Part shown: piece by piece, positions 9,791 through 21,206 of the stretch
How the letters are laid out: each line of letters begins with the position of its first letter
Numbering within the stretch: the first letter of the stretch is position 1
From: Anastatus disparis
Taxonomy: Eukaryota; Arthropoda; Insecta; Hymenoptera; Eupelmidae
DNA length: 64,000 nucleotides
Assembly (NCBI GenBank): GCA_017163975.1
Contig: JAFFSR010000351.1
Span: forward strand, 1,601,001-1,665,000
Direction of reading: 5' to 3'
Program-made: the position numbers and the translations under genes
The notes under the pieces: model-generated
The model's database searches: none
The model's input: only the letters and a program-made list of their open reading frames with translations
Told to the model about the DNA's origin: nothing

Positions 9791-12163
9791 TGCGATGCGA
9801 GAATTCCGGTAAAGTTAATAATTGCTTTATTTTTATTCAATGTATTAATCTACTCATGAGCCGATTCTCATATGCAAAATCGGTGTATCAAAGAATTTAA
9901 TTTAAGGGCGCCAGATACACCACCAACTAGCTAGCCGTCAGCACGAGTCTCAAGCGGCCTTGGATCGGGAGGTGACTCGTTTCGTATAGAATTCTTGTCT
10001 GAAATGGGAGGGGGAGAACACACAGAAATTTTTTTTTTCACTTAACTATAAGAAACTTTATTTTATTTAACAATCTGTCTTAATAAATCTTATTGAGTTT
10101 CTACCTACTCGCGCTCTCTCATATCCCACACACGCACACAAATTATACTTTACTCTCAAAAGAAAATTGGTATTTGACTCGTGATTTTAATCAAAAAAAA
10201 ATTTCAATTCACTTAAAGTCTCTATTCATGTGAGAAATTTCAAAAAAAATTAATTATATATATTCTCCGTAAATCACAAATTCGTAATCTAAAATGGCGG
10301 TCTTCCGGTGGCCATTTAGTTCGCTTCGCGTCTCTCTCTCTCTCTCTCACTCTCGGCGCTCAATATGCGGCCACGTGTTACCAGAAACGAGAATTTGATT
10401 TTAATATTTCAGCTACATACAAAGGAAAAAATTTTATTTTATCACTATCTATCTTTATTCGCCCAACCGGCAATTTAAATACGTTTCACCGGTCTAGATT
10501 TTATTTTTGGTAACACGTGCTCGTGTAACACACACACTCCGGCACTCACGGTCTAATCAAAAATTTTTAGAATACAACCAACTTTATTTTAATCCTATTC
10601 CGCTTTACAATTTCAAGATAAAAAAAAAGTTTTATTTTACGCACGTTAAATCTTTCAATTTCACTCTTAATTAATCAATTAAATTTTTATGATTGTCATT
10701 TTATTCACGCTTAAAAAGAGAATTTAATTTCGATACAATAATTTAAATTTTTATCACAAGAAAAAGAAAATCTATAACCGTGTCACTTCGCGCACTACAA
10801 GAAAATTCCGCAAAAACCACTTCACTGACTCTACAATCAATCGGCGAGAGCCGTTGATTTACAAGAAAATGAGCTAAATTTTCTGGGTGCAGCCCACTCA
10901 CCGTTGCTGAGTTTTTCAATTCCCCCAGGTCGATACAGTCGACGGTAATTGAGGTTGTAGCTGGCTGTGGAAGGCTGGTGCTGGCGACAATGGCGGCGGT
11001 CTCTCGATCTTTCTCTCTTTCTTTCTCTGGGTCGCTACCGGCGACGTCAAGGATTCGTCTCCGCTCGTCTCTCTCTCTGGACTCCTCGCTTCTTTCAATG
11101 ATCTCTCTCTCCTCAACCACACACGAAAGAAGAAAAGAAAAACTATCTAATTTCGGTGACGACACGAAAAAGAAAAAACTATTTTATAGAGTAGCGAGCT
11201 AAAGCGTCCGATGTGGCACGAGGTCGACAGTCGAATCAGTTCTTCCACGTCTACTTCCTTCTTCTTCGTTCTTGTCATAATTGTGTGTCCTTCTCTAATT
11301 TCTTTTTCTCCAATCACTCTTCTACACGTCTTCTTTGATGATTCTTATTGGTCTTCTTTTACTTCCTTTTTAATACACACACACACATTTACGCTCAATT
11401 TGTGTGCACTTTAACTTAATTTTAATTCAACTAATTAACACGTTTACAAATCCATAATGCCTGTAAAATTCAAATTCTTAATTTAATTTTAGTTAAAACA
11501 ATTTTTATTCTTTCTCTTCTTTAATAATGTATTTTCTTTATTTGCTGTCCTTTTCTATCTCCTTACGTGTAGATTGGTCGGCACCGGCTACATATAAAGG
11601 CTTACATATACACATACATATGTGTACGTATATGTATGGTATCGAGGCTCAGTTAAGAGAAAAGAATTGTGACGATCCCCTCTCTAATGCTCTCGATCCA
11701 TCTTTCTTCATTGCCTTCTTTCTCTCTCTTCGCTTAATGCGCGAGAGATCGACGCGCCAGCACTTGAGATTCGTTCTCTTAACGTGCAGATCTCCCCATC
11801 TCTTTTACTCTTTACCGCTGTCTCACTCTTCTCTCTTGTACTTCATCTTCTTGAATCCTTGACTTCTAGCGCACGCGCGGTCGTTGCTAAGTATTGGTGT
11901 ATACTTAATCGCTCAACTGGCTGCTACAGCAACACCGATGTTCACATACATTAGCTATCGATGTGTGTGTAATGGCCGCCGCGCGCGTCAGTTAAAAATC
12001 AAATCTTCGTCTTGTGATCTCGTAACAAAAAGAAAAGGGAATTAATAAAAAAAAAAAAATCTCATATGCGTTCGGGTCCATGGGTGGTTGGTGGTTTGTG
12101 CCGACGGGAGAAAAATTTTATTTCGAAAATTTTTTATTGTTGCGTGGTATTTTCCACGTCACA
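9791..12163 (-). mobile_element. LTR-like insertion, possibly a solo LTR
   Basis: This 2,373-bp block begins TGCGATGCGAG and ends CCACGTCACA, so it has TG...CA ends. It is flanked by GTAT at 9787-9790 and 12164-12167. On the minus strand its start (TGTGACGTGG, then a hairpin) closely resembles the start of the insertion at 18152-26668. It is GC-richer than its surroundings, with (TC)n tracts near 10330 and 11010-11110, a TATA-like TTTATATG on the minus strand near 11590, and GGCGCC at 9907. Open frames at 10743-11165 and 11527-11862 are low complexity with no domain. No internal retroviral-type gene is visible, so a solo LTR of a gypsy-like element is my best reading. Confidence 0.5.
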
Positions 12164-12167
12164 GTAT

Positions 12168-12956
12168 ATGTTAATGCATCTCTTTATTCAAAATTTTTAA
12201 ATACAATGGAAATATAGTCAATATTAATCGGCGCAAGTGTACTGTCCATTTTACATCTCCTTAAATAATATATACTCATAAAATTTACATAATATTTTAT
12301 AAAAACTATTAAAATGATAATCATATATTCAATATTATTCTAAACTATGAATAAAAAGTTTAAAAAAATATTATTGTGATAACTTATAAATAGTCATATT
12401 ATTTTATTAAATACATTTCCAACTTGAATAATTATCTTCATGTTAAAACTAAATTTAATTAGCATTCAATTCCACAAGTTATTTAAAAAATTTACCACTA
12501 TTTAAAGTTATTAAAAAGTTATTTATAAAAAGTATTCCCATATCAAAATTTCAAAATTCTATTAATTTAATTTTTTATTCTTTCCATTAGAGAATTAGTT
12601 TTGATGTTGAAATTTTTTTGTGATATGCAATATATATATATATATATATTATCTTATGGTAAAATATTTTATCACCTTGTATAAAAATTATTTTTTTAAA
12701 GTAGAATAATACTGTGAATAAACAAATGATTATAAGAAAATATTGAAAACTGTAAATAACAATGAAAAAGCGTTAGGCTGGAGGTAACTAACGATTGTTT
12801 ATTATCATTTATACATTTTTTAAATGTAGATACTGCAAATATCCGTAAGTAACTGTAAATAAATTAAAGAATACAATTATTAGAAATAACTTAAAATAAT
12901 TTTCATTTTATTTCTTTTTACAACAAACTTTATTTAATGATTAAATATATATATAT
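12168..12956. other. AT-rich sequence, no gene seen
   Basis: Runs of A and T with a (TA)n tract near 12630-12650 and another at 12946-12956 that abuts the next fold-back element. I see no open frame with coding character. Confidence 0.6.
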
Positions 12957-13973
12957 GCCACATTTCACACCAACTGGAAGAGCAGAAAAATAAAAATCTC
13001 GGAAACTCTAAGAATATAATCTTTTTGTTACCCAAAAGAAGTAAAAAGATTTTCAAGGATTCAGATTAGAAGGATCAAGAGCTATAGATCCTTGAAATTT
13101 AAAAATTTTTCAAAATTTTTGGAATAGTCCCAACTTAATCATTTTTTTTCCTGAAAATCCTGATGTTTTAGAGAAAGATTCATAAGAATACTCTTTGTTG
13201 TAAATGAATAGCAGAGTTAGCATGATTCTTTACAGACATGAATTTTAAAGTTTTCCATTGGTTCTTACATGTGTTACATGGTAATTAAAATTACTCATTG
13301 TTCGCTACTTCAGAAATTTCTTTTCGCGAGCTTATTTTTTTCTATTTCACATGAACTTTAAAATGAATTTTTGATCATGTAAGTCAGAGCCATCAATAAG
13401 GAGTTATGACAGTTTAAAATATATATTTTCATGTATAATTTATTTTCAATATAAAAATCAATCATACATGAAAATATACATTTATATTCAATATGAAAAA
13501 TAAATAATACATTAAAATATCTATTTCAAACTGTCATAACTCCTTATTTGTGGCTCTTTCTTACACAATCAAAAATTTATTTTGAAGTTAATAAAAAATA
13601 GAAGGAAATAAGCTCTCGAAAAATAATTTCTAAAGTGACAAACAAAGAGTAATTTCAATTGCCATGTAATACATGTGAGAACCAATAGGAAACTTCAAAA
13701 TTTAGCTCTGTAAAAACTCATGCTAACTTTCCTCTTTATTTAGAACAAGAAGTATTTTTATGAATTTCTCTCTAAAACTTCAGGATTTTTAGAGAAAAAA
13801 TTATAAAGGTAGTACTTTTCCAAAAATTTTGAAAAATTTCCATATTTCAAGGATCTATGGCTTTTGATCCTTCCAATCTAAATCCATGAAAATTAATTGA
13901 ACATGATAAAAAAATATATTCTTAGAGTTTCAGCGATTTTTAATTTTTTGCTCTTGCAGTTGGTGTGAAATGT

Positions 13974-13975
<2 letters not shown>
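12957..13975. mobile_element. Fold-back element, about 1.0 kb (family C, copy 1)
   Basis: A long imperfect inverted repeat. The left end reads CACATTTCACACCAACTGG and the right end is its complement, CAGTTGGTGTGAAATGTCC. The arms match through AGAGCAGAAAAAT, CTCTAAGAATATA, GATCAAGAGCTATAGATCC and onward for about 450 bp each. (TA)n tracts border both ends, so a TA target duplication cannot be separated from the microsatellite. There is no coding capacity. The left arm of another copy lies at 43239-43540. Confidence 0.85.
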
Positions 13976-14007
<32 letters not shown>

Positions 14008-14209
14008 GTATAATTGCCAAAAATAACCATTTTTCATTGTTATATTATTTTTACAAATTTTATTATTATTTATTTATCATATAACAATTAATTCATAGCA
14101 TTTTTCATAATTTCTTTTATTTTTCATCTTTTAAAGTTAAAAGGCAGTAAATTTAATTATTTAATATAAAATCAATTCTTTTGTGTATATCTTTGAAAAA
14201 GTTTATTAA

Positions 14210-14594
14210 CAGCAGGCCGGAGTAGAACCTGATACCGACCGAGTAGCAATTGAGTTTTTTGTTATTTACTCAACTATTAATCAGTGTATCTTCAAATTAA
14301 AGGTTAAGCGCAATAGATATTATTATAATAAACATTTATGCACAAGAAAAAAAAATTCTACCGCTTTGTTTTTGAGAAAAGTAAGGAACGCCGAGGTGAA
14401 AGTTTATGTTTATAATATTTTCGCGTTCCTTACTTTTCTTAAAAACAAATCGGTAGATTTTTGTTTTCTTGTGCATACATATTTGTAATAATAATATCTA
14501 TTGCGCTTAACCTTCAATTTCCAGATACACCGATTAATACTTGAGTAAATAACGAAAATCTCAATTAGACAAGGACAGCGAATCCGGCCTGCTC
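14210..14594. mobile_element. TTAA-flanked fold-back MITE
   Basis: A 385-bp near-palindrome flanked by TTAA at 14206-14209 and 14595-14598. The termini are CAGCAGGCCGG and CCGGCCTGCTC. The arms pair along almost the whole length, including AGGTTAAGCGCAATAGATAT and TGCACAAGAAAA. TTAA duplications are typical of piggyBac-like transposases. The terminus resembles one end of the element at 55436-55812. It sits just upstream of the Helitron protease gene. Confidence 0.82.
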
Positions 14595-14654
14595 TTAAAA
14601 ATGAATTAAAATTCTGAAAAGAATTTTAATTTTCAACATTGGTTTTGACTGAGA

Positions 14655-15079
14655 AAGATAAATTGACTGTTAAAGGACAGGGATTGTATGGTGAAATTGC
14701 TTTCATGTTAACTGATATTCATATATTAGAATTTAATAATATTTCAAACTGGTGCACCTCATTCAACATGCAATTAACTTCAATAATTCAAAGACCACAA
14801 TACATTTAATCAGTACCGATTGATGGAGAATTTATACAGTTATTATTTTCCAGAAATTTGGAAAAGGGTCACCGGATTTGTGTGTATCATACTAATAAGG
14901 TAGTTTATATATATGACAGTTTAAATCTTAAATATCTACGAGATGAGCATAAGATTTATATAAACAGATTATTTCCAAACAAATCAGAATTGAGCATACT
15001 ATTTGAAACAGTACAATCACAAACAGATAATTATGATTGTGACGTTCTAATAATACTCCCAACCCTATTTTATGAATAA
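14655..15079 (+). pseudogene. Helitron-associated Ulp1-like cysteine protease, copy 1 (truncated)
   Basis: The reading frame resembles C48 (Ulp1/SENP-like) proteases carried by mobile elements. It starts with a LTDIHILEFNNIS segment, then RPQYI with an in-frame stop, IDGEFIQLLF, and the catalytic-region blocks GHRICVYHT (His), VVYIYDSLNLK (Asp) and VQSQ (Gln). The Cys block is cut: after NYDC the frame jumps to sequence that lies about 560 bp further downstream in copy 2 (43541 onward), removing GVFAIAFA and the C-terminus. The frame then closes at 15079. Such proteases cleave ubiquitin-like modifiers. What this one does for the element is unknown. Confidence 0.72.
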
Positions 15080-15400
15080 ACGATGCGTTTAATCAAGTTC
15101 TTTTGCTACAAAGTAAAAATTTGTAAGATTAAACTCTAGTGCGGACAACTCGAGAAATCCACTAAAATATTATTCATATAAAGCATTATTAAAAATTTTC
15201 CATGTATCGTATTTTAAGATTAGGTATATCGAGTTTGATATCTAATTTCCTATCCAAGCTCATAAAAAAATAACAAGTCCGAATGCTTTTTTATTTTAAC
15301 AAAAATGATTGTATTAATATAGCTTTAGCGCGGACAAGTCATTATATTTGTTTAATTTATGAATTAAAAAAGATATTGATAAAATAAAAAAAGCGAAACC
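15080..15400 (+). other. Helitron intergenic spacer, copy 1
   Basis: A non-coding AT-rich block conserved in three places: here, at about 44456-44790, and at 56690-56988. Landmarks shared by all three are AATAAACAATGCG-like words, AGTGCGGACAACTC and GCGGACAAGTCAT. It separates the protease gene from the coiled-coil/Rep gene, so it may contain the promoter of the second gene. That role is inferred from position and conservation. Confidence 0.6.
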
Positions 15401-16534
15401 TAATTGCTGCTACTCCGACATTCGGTTAATAGAAAAATGGTAACAGAACAATCACATAAATATAAAAAAATTTCAGGAAAAGACATAATTATGAAAATGC
15501 AAGAAAAAAAGTGATGATAAATTAAAACTAAGACATGTTCAAGAAACTTTACGTGAGAATAAAGCTTATATGAAAATGAAAAAAGGACAACCAAATAAAT
15601 ATAAACAGAAATTAGAAAATACTAAGATAAGAAAATGGCAATTCAAGGAAACAATAAGTACTGATAAATTGGAATAAATACGTGCGAATAAGGCTTTACG
15701 CAAGAAAGAAGCTTATATAAAAATTAAAGAAAAACAACCGAAAAAATATGAAAAAAAGTGAAAAATACTAAGTGACAAAATTAAAATTTAAGGAAAAAAT
15801 GAGTATTGATAAATTGCAACAAATACGTGCAAATGAGGCTTAACGTAAGAAAGAAGCTTATATAAAAATCAAAGAAAATATTCTAAATGAATATGTAGAG
15901 AAATAAAAAATACTAAGATAGCAAAATTGAAATTCAAGGAAAAAATAAGTATTGATTAATTGGTACAAATACGTGCGAATGAAGCTTTACGTAAAAAAGA
16001 AGATTATTTAAAAATTTAAGAAAAACAACTCAATAAATATTAAGATAAATTAAAAAATACTAAAATAACAAAAATGAAATCAAAGTAAAAAAGGGTGCTG
16101 ATAAAATAAAACAAATACGTATAAATAAAGCTGCACGTAAGAAAAAAGCTTACATAAAAATGAAGGAAGAGCAACCAAATAAATATAAGAAAAATTGAAA
16201 ATATTAAGATATAAAAAATAAAATCAATTGATAATAGAGATACTAATAAATTGAAAAAATTGCACGAAAAAGAAAAATTACGCACAAAAGAGACTTATAG
16301 AAAAGTCATTAGTGAACAATATAATGAATATGAGAGAATGGTACAAATTAAAAATCCAAAATTGGAAAATACCGATATTATTAAGGAAACACAAGTAAAA
16401 AATTATTGTTACCAACTAAAAGAATCACGCACAAGGTGTAAACAAATAGAAATTGATAACAATAAACATGATGATACTATAATAAATAAACTAATAGATG
16501 AAAAAAAGCGAAAACATGAATATGATTCTTATTA
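15401..16534 (+). pseudogene. Coiled-coil repeat region of Helitron Rep-helicase gene, copy 1
   Basis: A tandem array of about 145-147 bp units encoding a lysine/glutamate-rich repeat of about 49 residues. Each unit resembles KKEAYIKIKEKQP, then an EKLENTK block, then TDKLEQIRANEAL. Unit starts are recognisable near 15555, 15703, 15848, 15993 and 16135. Stops and single-base indels break the frame several times. The last stretch, 16251-16534, is open (REKLRTKETYRKV-like). Composition predicts a charged coiled coil. It lies directly upstream of the Rep domain and recurs in copy 2 (44840-45834 and 62338-62960), so it is probably the N-terminal part of the Rep-helicase polyprotein. Confidence 0.65.
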
Positions 16535-16634
16535 ATTAAATATTTCATTTATTAAGTGCAAACGATTAAAAATTGAAGAAAATAATTATAATGAAAATTA
16601 CAATAATAATTATAATAACAATTATGATATTGTA

Positions 16635-18151
16635 TTGAACAAAGTTATTGATAAAACAATAAAGGACAAAGTAGAAAAAAAATTCAAGAAATTAAGTGAA
16701 AAAATATTAAATGAAAAAATTAATTCAAAACTGATTGGTTGTATAGCAAATATATATTTCGATGGAAATCTCATATTTGAAAATAACATTTATTTCACGA
16801 CAAATACATGTGTTTATTGTGATGCGAAACATTTTGCTTTTGAATATACTTTAAGTAACGATTTCTCCAATGGTTGTCATAAAGGTAAAGTAGAATTGTT
16901 AGAAAATCCTCCTTATCCAGAACAATTAATGTTTTTAGTAACAGAATGAACGGAAGAAATTATTAATTTCAGACGAAATGTTAGGTTGTACAATGATGCT
17001 TTAGCATTCGCAAATTTTCGTGCCAATTTTGATACATTGCTGGGTAAAGAACCACAAGTTATTAGAATATGTGGACAAATTTACCATAATGTATATGCGT
17101 TACATCCTAATAAAGATGAAGCACGTAAATATAGACAATTATATATTTTAGATTATGCAACGGTTGAACGAAATAAGTTTAGTATAGATTTAATATTATT
17201 AAAACATTTAGATATCTTAATAAGAGACATTAACCCTCATGCTAAAGACTATAAAATGATGTATAAAGTAGAAGAAGAAAAACTACAATGATGTGCAAAC
17301 ATCTATTGTCCTCCAAGAACTGTTACTATGTCTATTGTCCGCAATAATAATTTGGATAAAAATAGATATTATCTACCTACCTGTAATAAAGTTGCAATAA
17401 AACATGTTTGAGAAGACGATCTTCCTCCTATCGAACATGATATTGTCATTTACTATAAGTATGATAAACCAATTAGTATACCGACAATTAGCAAACATAC
17501 AGATCCTATGACATATCTGCTTATTTATCCTAATGATGGTTTTGAATGGATGCCAAATATGGAAAGTAAATTTGGAAAATCTAATATTTCAAATTTGAAA
17601 TTCCATAATGATAGATTTAGTGTTAGAAATGAATTTAATTTATTCCTCAATTTGGGGAAATCATCTCAACAGTTTATTGTTGATGCGTTTGAAAAAGTTG
17701 AAATCTCCAGATTATATTTCATACGAAAAAACCAAAACGTATTAAGAAGTGATTGGTACAAAGGTGTTATGGACCATTTACATAACAAAAAAAAATTCGA
17801 TTCTTCAAAAATTGGAAAAATGGTAATATTACCCTCAAACTTTACAGGAAGTCCACGATTTTTAAAACAAAATTACATCGACTCAATGACACTTGTAAAT
17901 CATCGTGGTGAACCTGACCTTTTTGTAACTATGACCTGTAACCCACATTGGAAAGAAATAACTGAAAACTTGGAAATTTATGAAAATGCAATAGATAGAC
18001 TAGATATTATAGCTAAAGTATTTTATCAAAAAGTAGAAGGATTCAAAAATTTAGTACTAAAAAAGGGAATATTAGGAAAACGTTTTGCATATAGTTATGT
18101 AATTAAATTTCAAAAACGAGAATTACCGCATATGCATATGATAGTAACAAC
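16635..18151 (+). pseudogene. Helitron Rep nuclease, N-terminal half, copy 1
   Basis: Helitron_like_N-type sequence with a few stops. A zinc-finger-like CVYCDAKHFAFE and the segment NGCHKGKVEL come first (about 16815-16895). Then come LYNDALAFANF, RICGQIYHNVYALHP and RQLYILD (16990-17160), then HTDPMTYLLIYPNDGFEW, NQNVLRSDWYKG, LPSNFTGSPRF and TMTCNPHWKEI (17490-17960). The HUH nuclease motif appears as LPHMHM at about 18124-18141. The Rep domain nicks and rejoins DNA in rolling-circle transposition. Stops at about 16947 and 17289, plus one near 17409, break the frame. The gene is cut at 18151 by an LTR-like insertion and resumes at 26673. Confidence 0.9.
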
Positions 18152-18617
18152 TGTGACGTGGTATTTTCACGCCACAATAATTTTTTTTGTTTTATTTATT
18201 TAAAATAATTATCTGTTAAAAATCTGTTAAATAAAAAATCATTCATAATTCCCCGAGCGTGTGAATTCATAAAATAATAATCACCACACTCGTGACAGCA
18301 ACCAAGGCTACCGTAAGAAACAAACAGAGAAATAATTCTGTTGTATTCTTGTTTTCGGTGTTGAGTCCTGGATGTACACAGCTGATCATATAACTTATTG
18401 CCAAGTAGCCATGTACGTTGGACTACCGGCTGACGACACTGACGAAGAAACAACTATGCACATTTACACTCACGAGTTACAAAGGGAGGCCCGAGCAGAC
18501 GATTCTCATAATCAAACGTCCAGGAGGTGGCGAAACGGCGCCGACGGCACAAAATATATATGAACACGTGCTCGCGCGAACATACTATTGTGGCGCTCGC
18601 GTAGAGTTAGTTAAAAG
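18152..18617 (+). other. Left part of the LTR-like insertion
   Basis: About 465 bp with a terminal hairpin (GACGTGGTATTTTCACGCC) and a GC-richer stretch at 18370-18600. Short overlapping open frames (18196-18453 minus, 18372-18563 and 18418-18621 plus) have no recognisable domain and are not called as genes. Confidence 0.45.
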
Positions 18618-18801
18618 GTAGAAAGATAGATAGATAGATATTTTTGTTTATTTTATGTACAGTATGTTGTACAATTTATATAATATAGTATATACATTAG
18701 ATTATAATTTTATAAATAATAATGAGCAAAAATAAAAAACTTTAAAACAGTAATAAATTTTAAATACATTTAACAAAATTAATATAAACATGATTTTAAA
18801 A

Positions 18802-21063
18802 TTAGCGTAATGGCAGAGGTCCATCCTCTAAGGAAAGGTAGTATGCCAATGCAAATGATTTGTATGTATGGAGCGATGGAGAGTTACGGATTGGATCAGG
18901 AAGTTCATTCCATAGGAATGATGAAGAGACTAAGAAAGATCCATTATAATATTCAGTGAGAACCGGTGGAACAGTCAATGGCCTCACAGCACCCTTCAAT
19001 GTCCTCACAGATTGGTTCCAATCATACCTAGAGTAAAGATAAGAAGGTGCTGTAGTCGAAAACATTTTGTAGAGGAAGGATGAGGTAAAATATTTCCTTC
19101 TACCAGAGGTAGATAACCAGTTAAGCCTAGAACGATAAGAGGAAACATGCTCACGTCTGCCAATACCATACACATAACGAATACCAGAGTTGATGATTCT
19201 CTGAAGCCTCAAATCAAGTTCAGCCGACAAATCACAATAAACGAGACAGTAGTAGGCTATGAGCGGAAAAAGCAAAGTTTGAATAAGATGTTTGCGTAAT
19301 GCAATATTAGTGCTTTTTCTAAAGAAATTTAGCCTATAAAGCAATGAAAATGATTTATTACAAACCTGAGCAATGTGCTCCTTCCAATTCAGTTTACTGT
19401 CCAGCCAAACCCCTAGGTCACGAACCTTCGATTCAAACTCAATAATAGTACCATTCAGTGGGACACCAGTAGTTGGAACAGAAGACAACATATTAACATA
19501 ATAATAAGAGCCAATAATTATGGCTTTAGTCTTACTGACATTTAACTCAAGGTGATTTCTAGTAGCTCAATTAGAAATAACATCAGCATGAGCGCTCATA
19601 ATGGACGTGAAAAGGTCCAACTTATCAAGAGGAAAATGAACATATACCTGCAGATCATCAGCATATATTAGGTATTGTATGCCAGAATTGAAATCATTAG
19701 CAACATCATTTATATAAATAGAAAATAACAACGGCCCCAATACAGATCCTTGAGGAACTCCTGTGTTGAGTGTAAGATAATTAGACGTGTTACCATCCTC
19801 ATCAATAACAGCCTGTCGTCGACCTGAGAGATATGAGGCAAACCATCTGATAACTGTGATAGAGACATCAAGTGAAGACATTTTTTTAAGAAGAATAGCA
19901 TGGCTCACAGTATCAAATGCCTTACTGAAATCAAATAGTAAGAGCATGGTGACATAACGTCTATCCATATTAAGCCTGATATCATCCGTTAACCTCAACA
20001 AGGCTGTCTGAGTACTATGGCCAGTCCTAAAACCAGCCTGCCGCGGATCCAACAGCTGTCCAGTAGCCAAGTATTTATACAATTGCTGATGAACAAGACG
20101 CTCAAGTATCTTTGATAAAAATGACAATAAAGAAATAGGGCGAATATCACTCATAGATTGTGGAGGAGAAATCTTATTGATAGTCTTAACTAGAGACATC
20201 TTCCAATATGCTGGAAAGAGACCCTCCCTTAGTGAATCATTGAAGATTCGACGTAAGAATTGTCCAATCACAGGGAACGCAGAATTTATAAATGATTGAA
20301 GAATGGCATCCGGACCTCTAGCCTGCGAAGAGAAACTGCGCACAGCCAGACCAACCTGAAACAAAGATACCTCAGAAAACTTAAACATCGGTTTATACGG
20401 TTCATCTTCAGTTAAAGAGTTCAAATAATCAGAGACTGATGTAACCGATTGATCAGATGCTACATTAGAGAAGTAACGATTAAGATTGTCCACAGAGAAG
20501 GAGTGACGAGAAGTATTAGCACTAGAGCAAATACCGAGATTCCTTAGCTCCTTATCAGATGTGGCAGTATGATGGGTTGCACCGTAAGACACAGAGAAGA
20601 GTGCATTCTCCCTAATTAGACACTTCAGAAACACAGAGTCATCAGAATCAACAGAAAGGTTAGTATTGAAATCGCCTAAGATGATTTTTGTACTATAGTC
20701 GTGCATATGAGATGTCAAATCTGGTATGAAATCAGTTCCAGCTAGAAATGGTGCATGAGGTGGCCTGTAGACTACGCCAACAAAAATAGGAGAAACGACA
20801 TCAGGAGATTTAACCTCACAAAAAAGATATTCAGGTAAACCTGGCTTGCCACACCAGCTACCATTCGAAGAACAAAGGCGTATGGAATCTAAAGAGCAAT
20901 GAACATATAGAGCAGCACCACCACCTCTAGTATTACGATCCTGCCTGAAGAGCACGTAGTCATCCAGGGCAATAAGAGAGTCACAGACAATCTGACCCAG
21001 TTTTGTCTCTGTCACAGCTATTATATGAAAATAGGAGCGAGAAGCCAAGAATAGTCTTACCAT
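18802..21063 (-). pseudogene. LINE 1 ORF2: endonuclease and reverse transcriptase, one stop
   Basis: From the ATG at 21063 the frame shows an AP-endonuclease start (VTETKL, then NTRGGGAALYV, VGVVYRPP, ILGDFNTN). Open frame continues upstream of that ATG (VCHFNANSIR) into the end of ORF1. After HHTATSD the endonuclease C-terminus, including the usual catalytic Asp/His segment, is missing and the linker follows directly, which indicates an internal deletion. The reverse transcriptase has LLLFDFSKAFDTVSH, TGVPQGSVLGPLLFS and the catalytic LIYADD. A single TGA near 19566 interrupts the frame, which then continues in phase to 18802 through HLIQTLLFPLIAYY and LNWLSTSGRRKYF. Confidence 0.9.
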
Positions 21064-21206
21064 TTCAATATGGGCACGAATAGAGTTAGCATTAAAATGA
21101 CAAACCCTAAGACCGTTATCAGTGGTGAAATGTTTTGTAATGGTAGATGAATCAGAATTGTTAGTAGATAATAGAGAGTTAGTCAGGAAGGGAGAAGAGT
21201 ATGGAC

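Noticed and set aside
10743..11165. 140-codon open frame with Arg/Glu-rich start
   Set aside because: Low-complexity composition from TC-rich DNA inside an LTR-like element, overlapping frames on both strands, and no domain.
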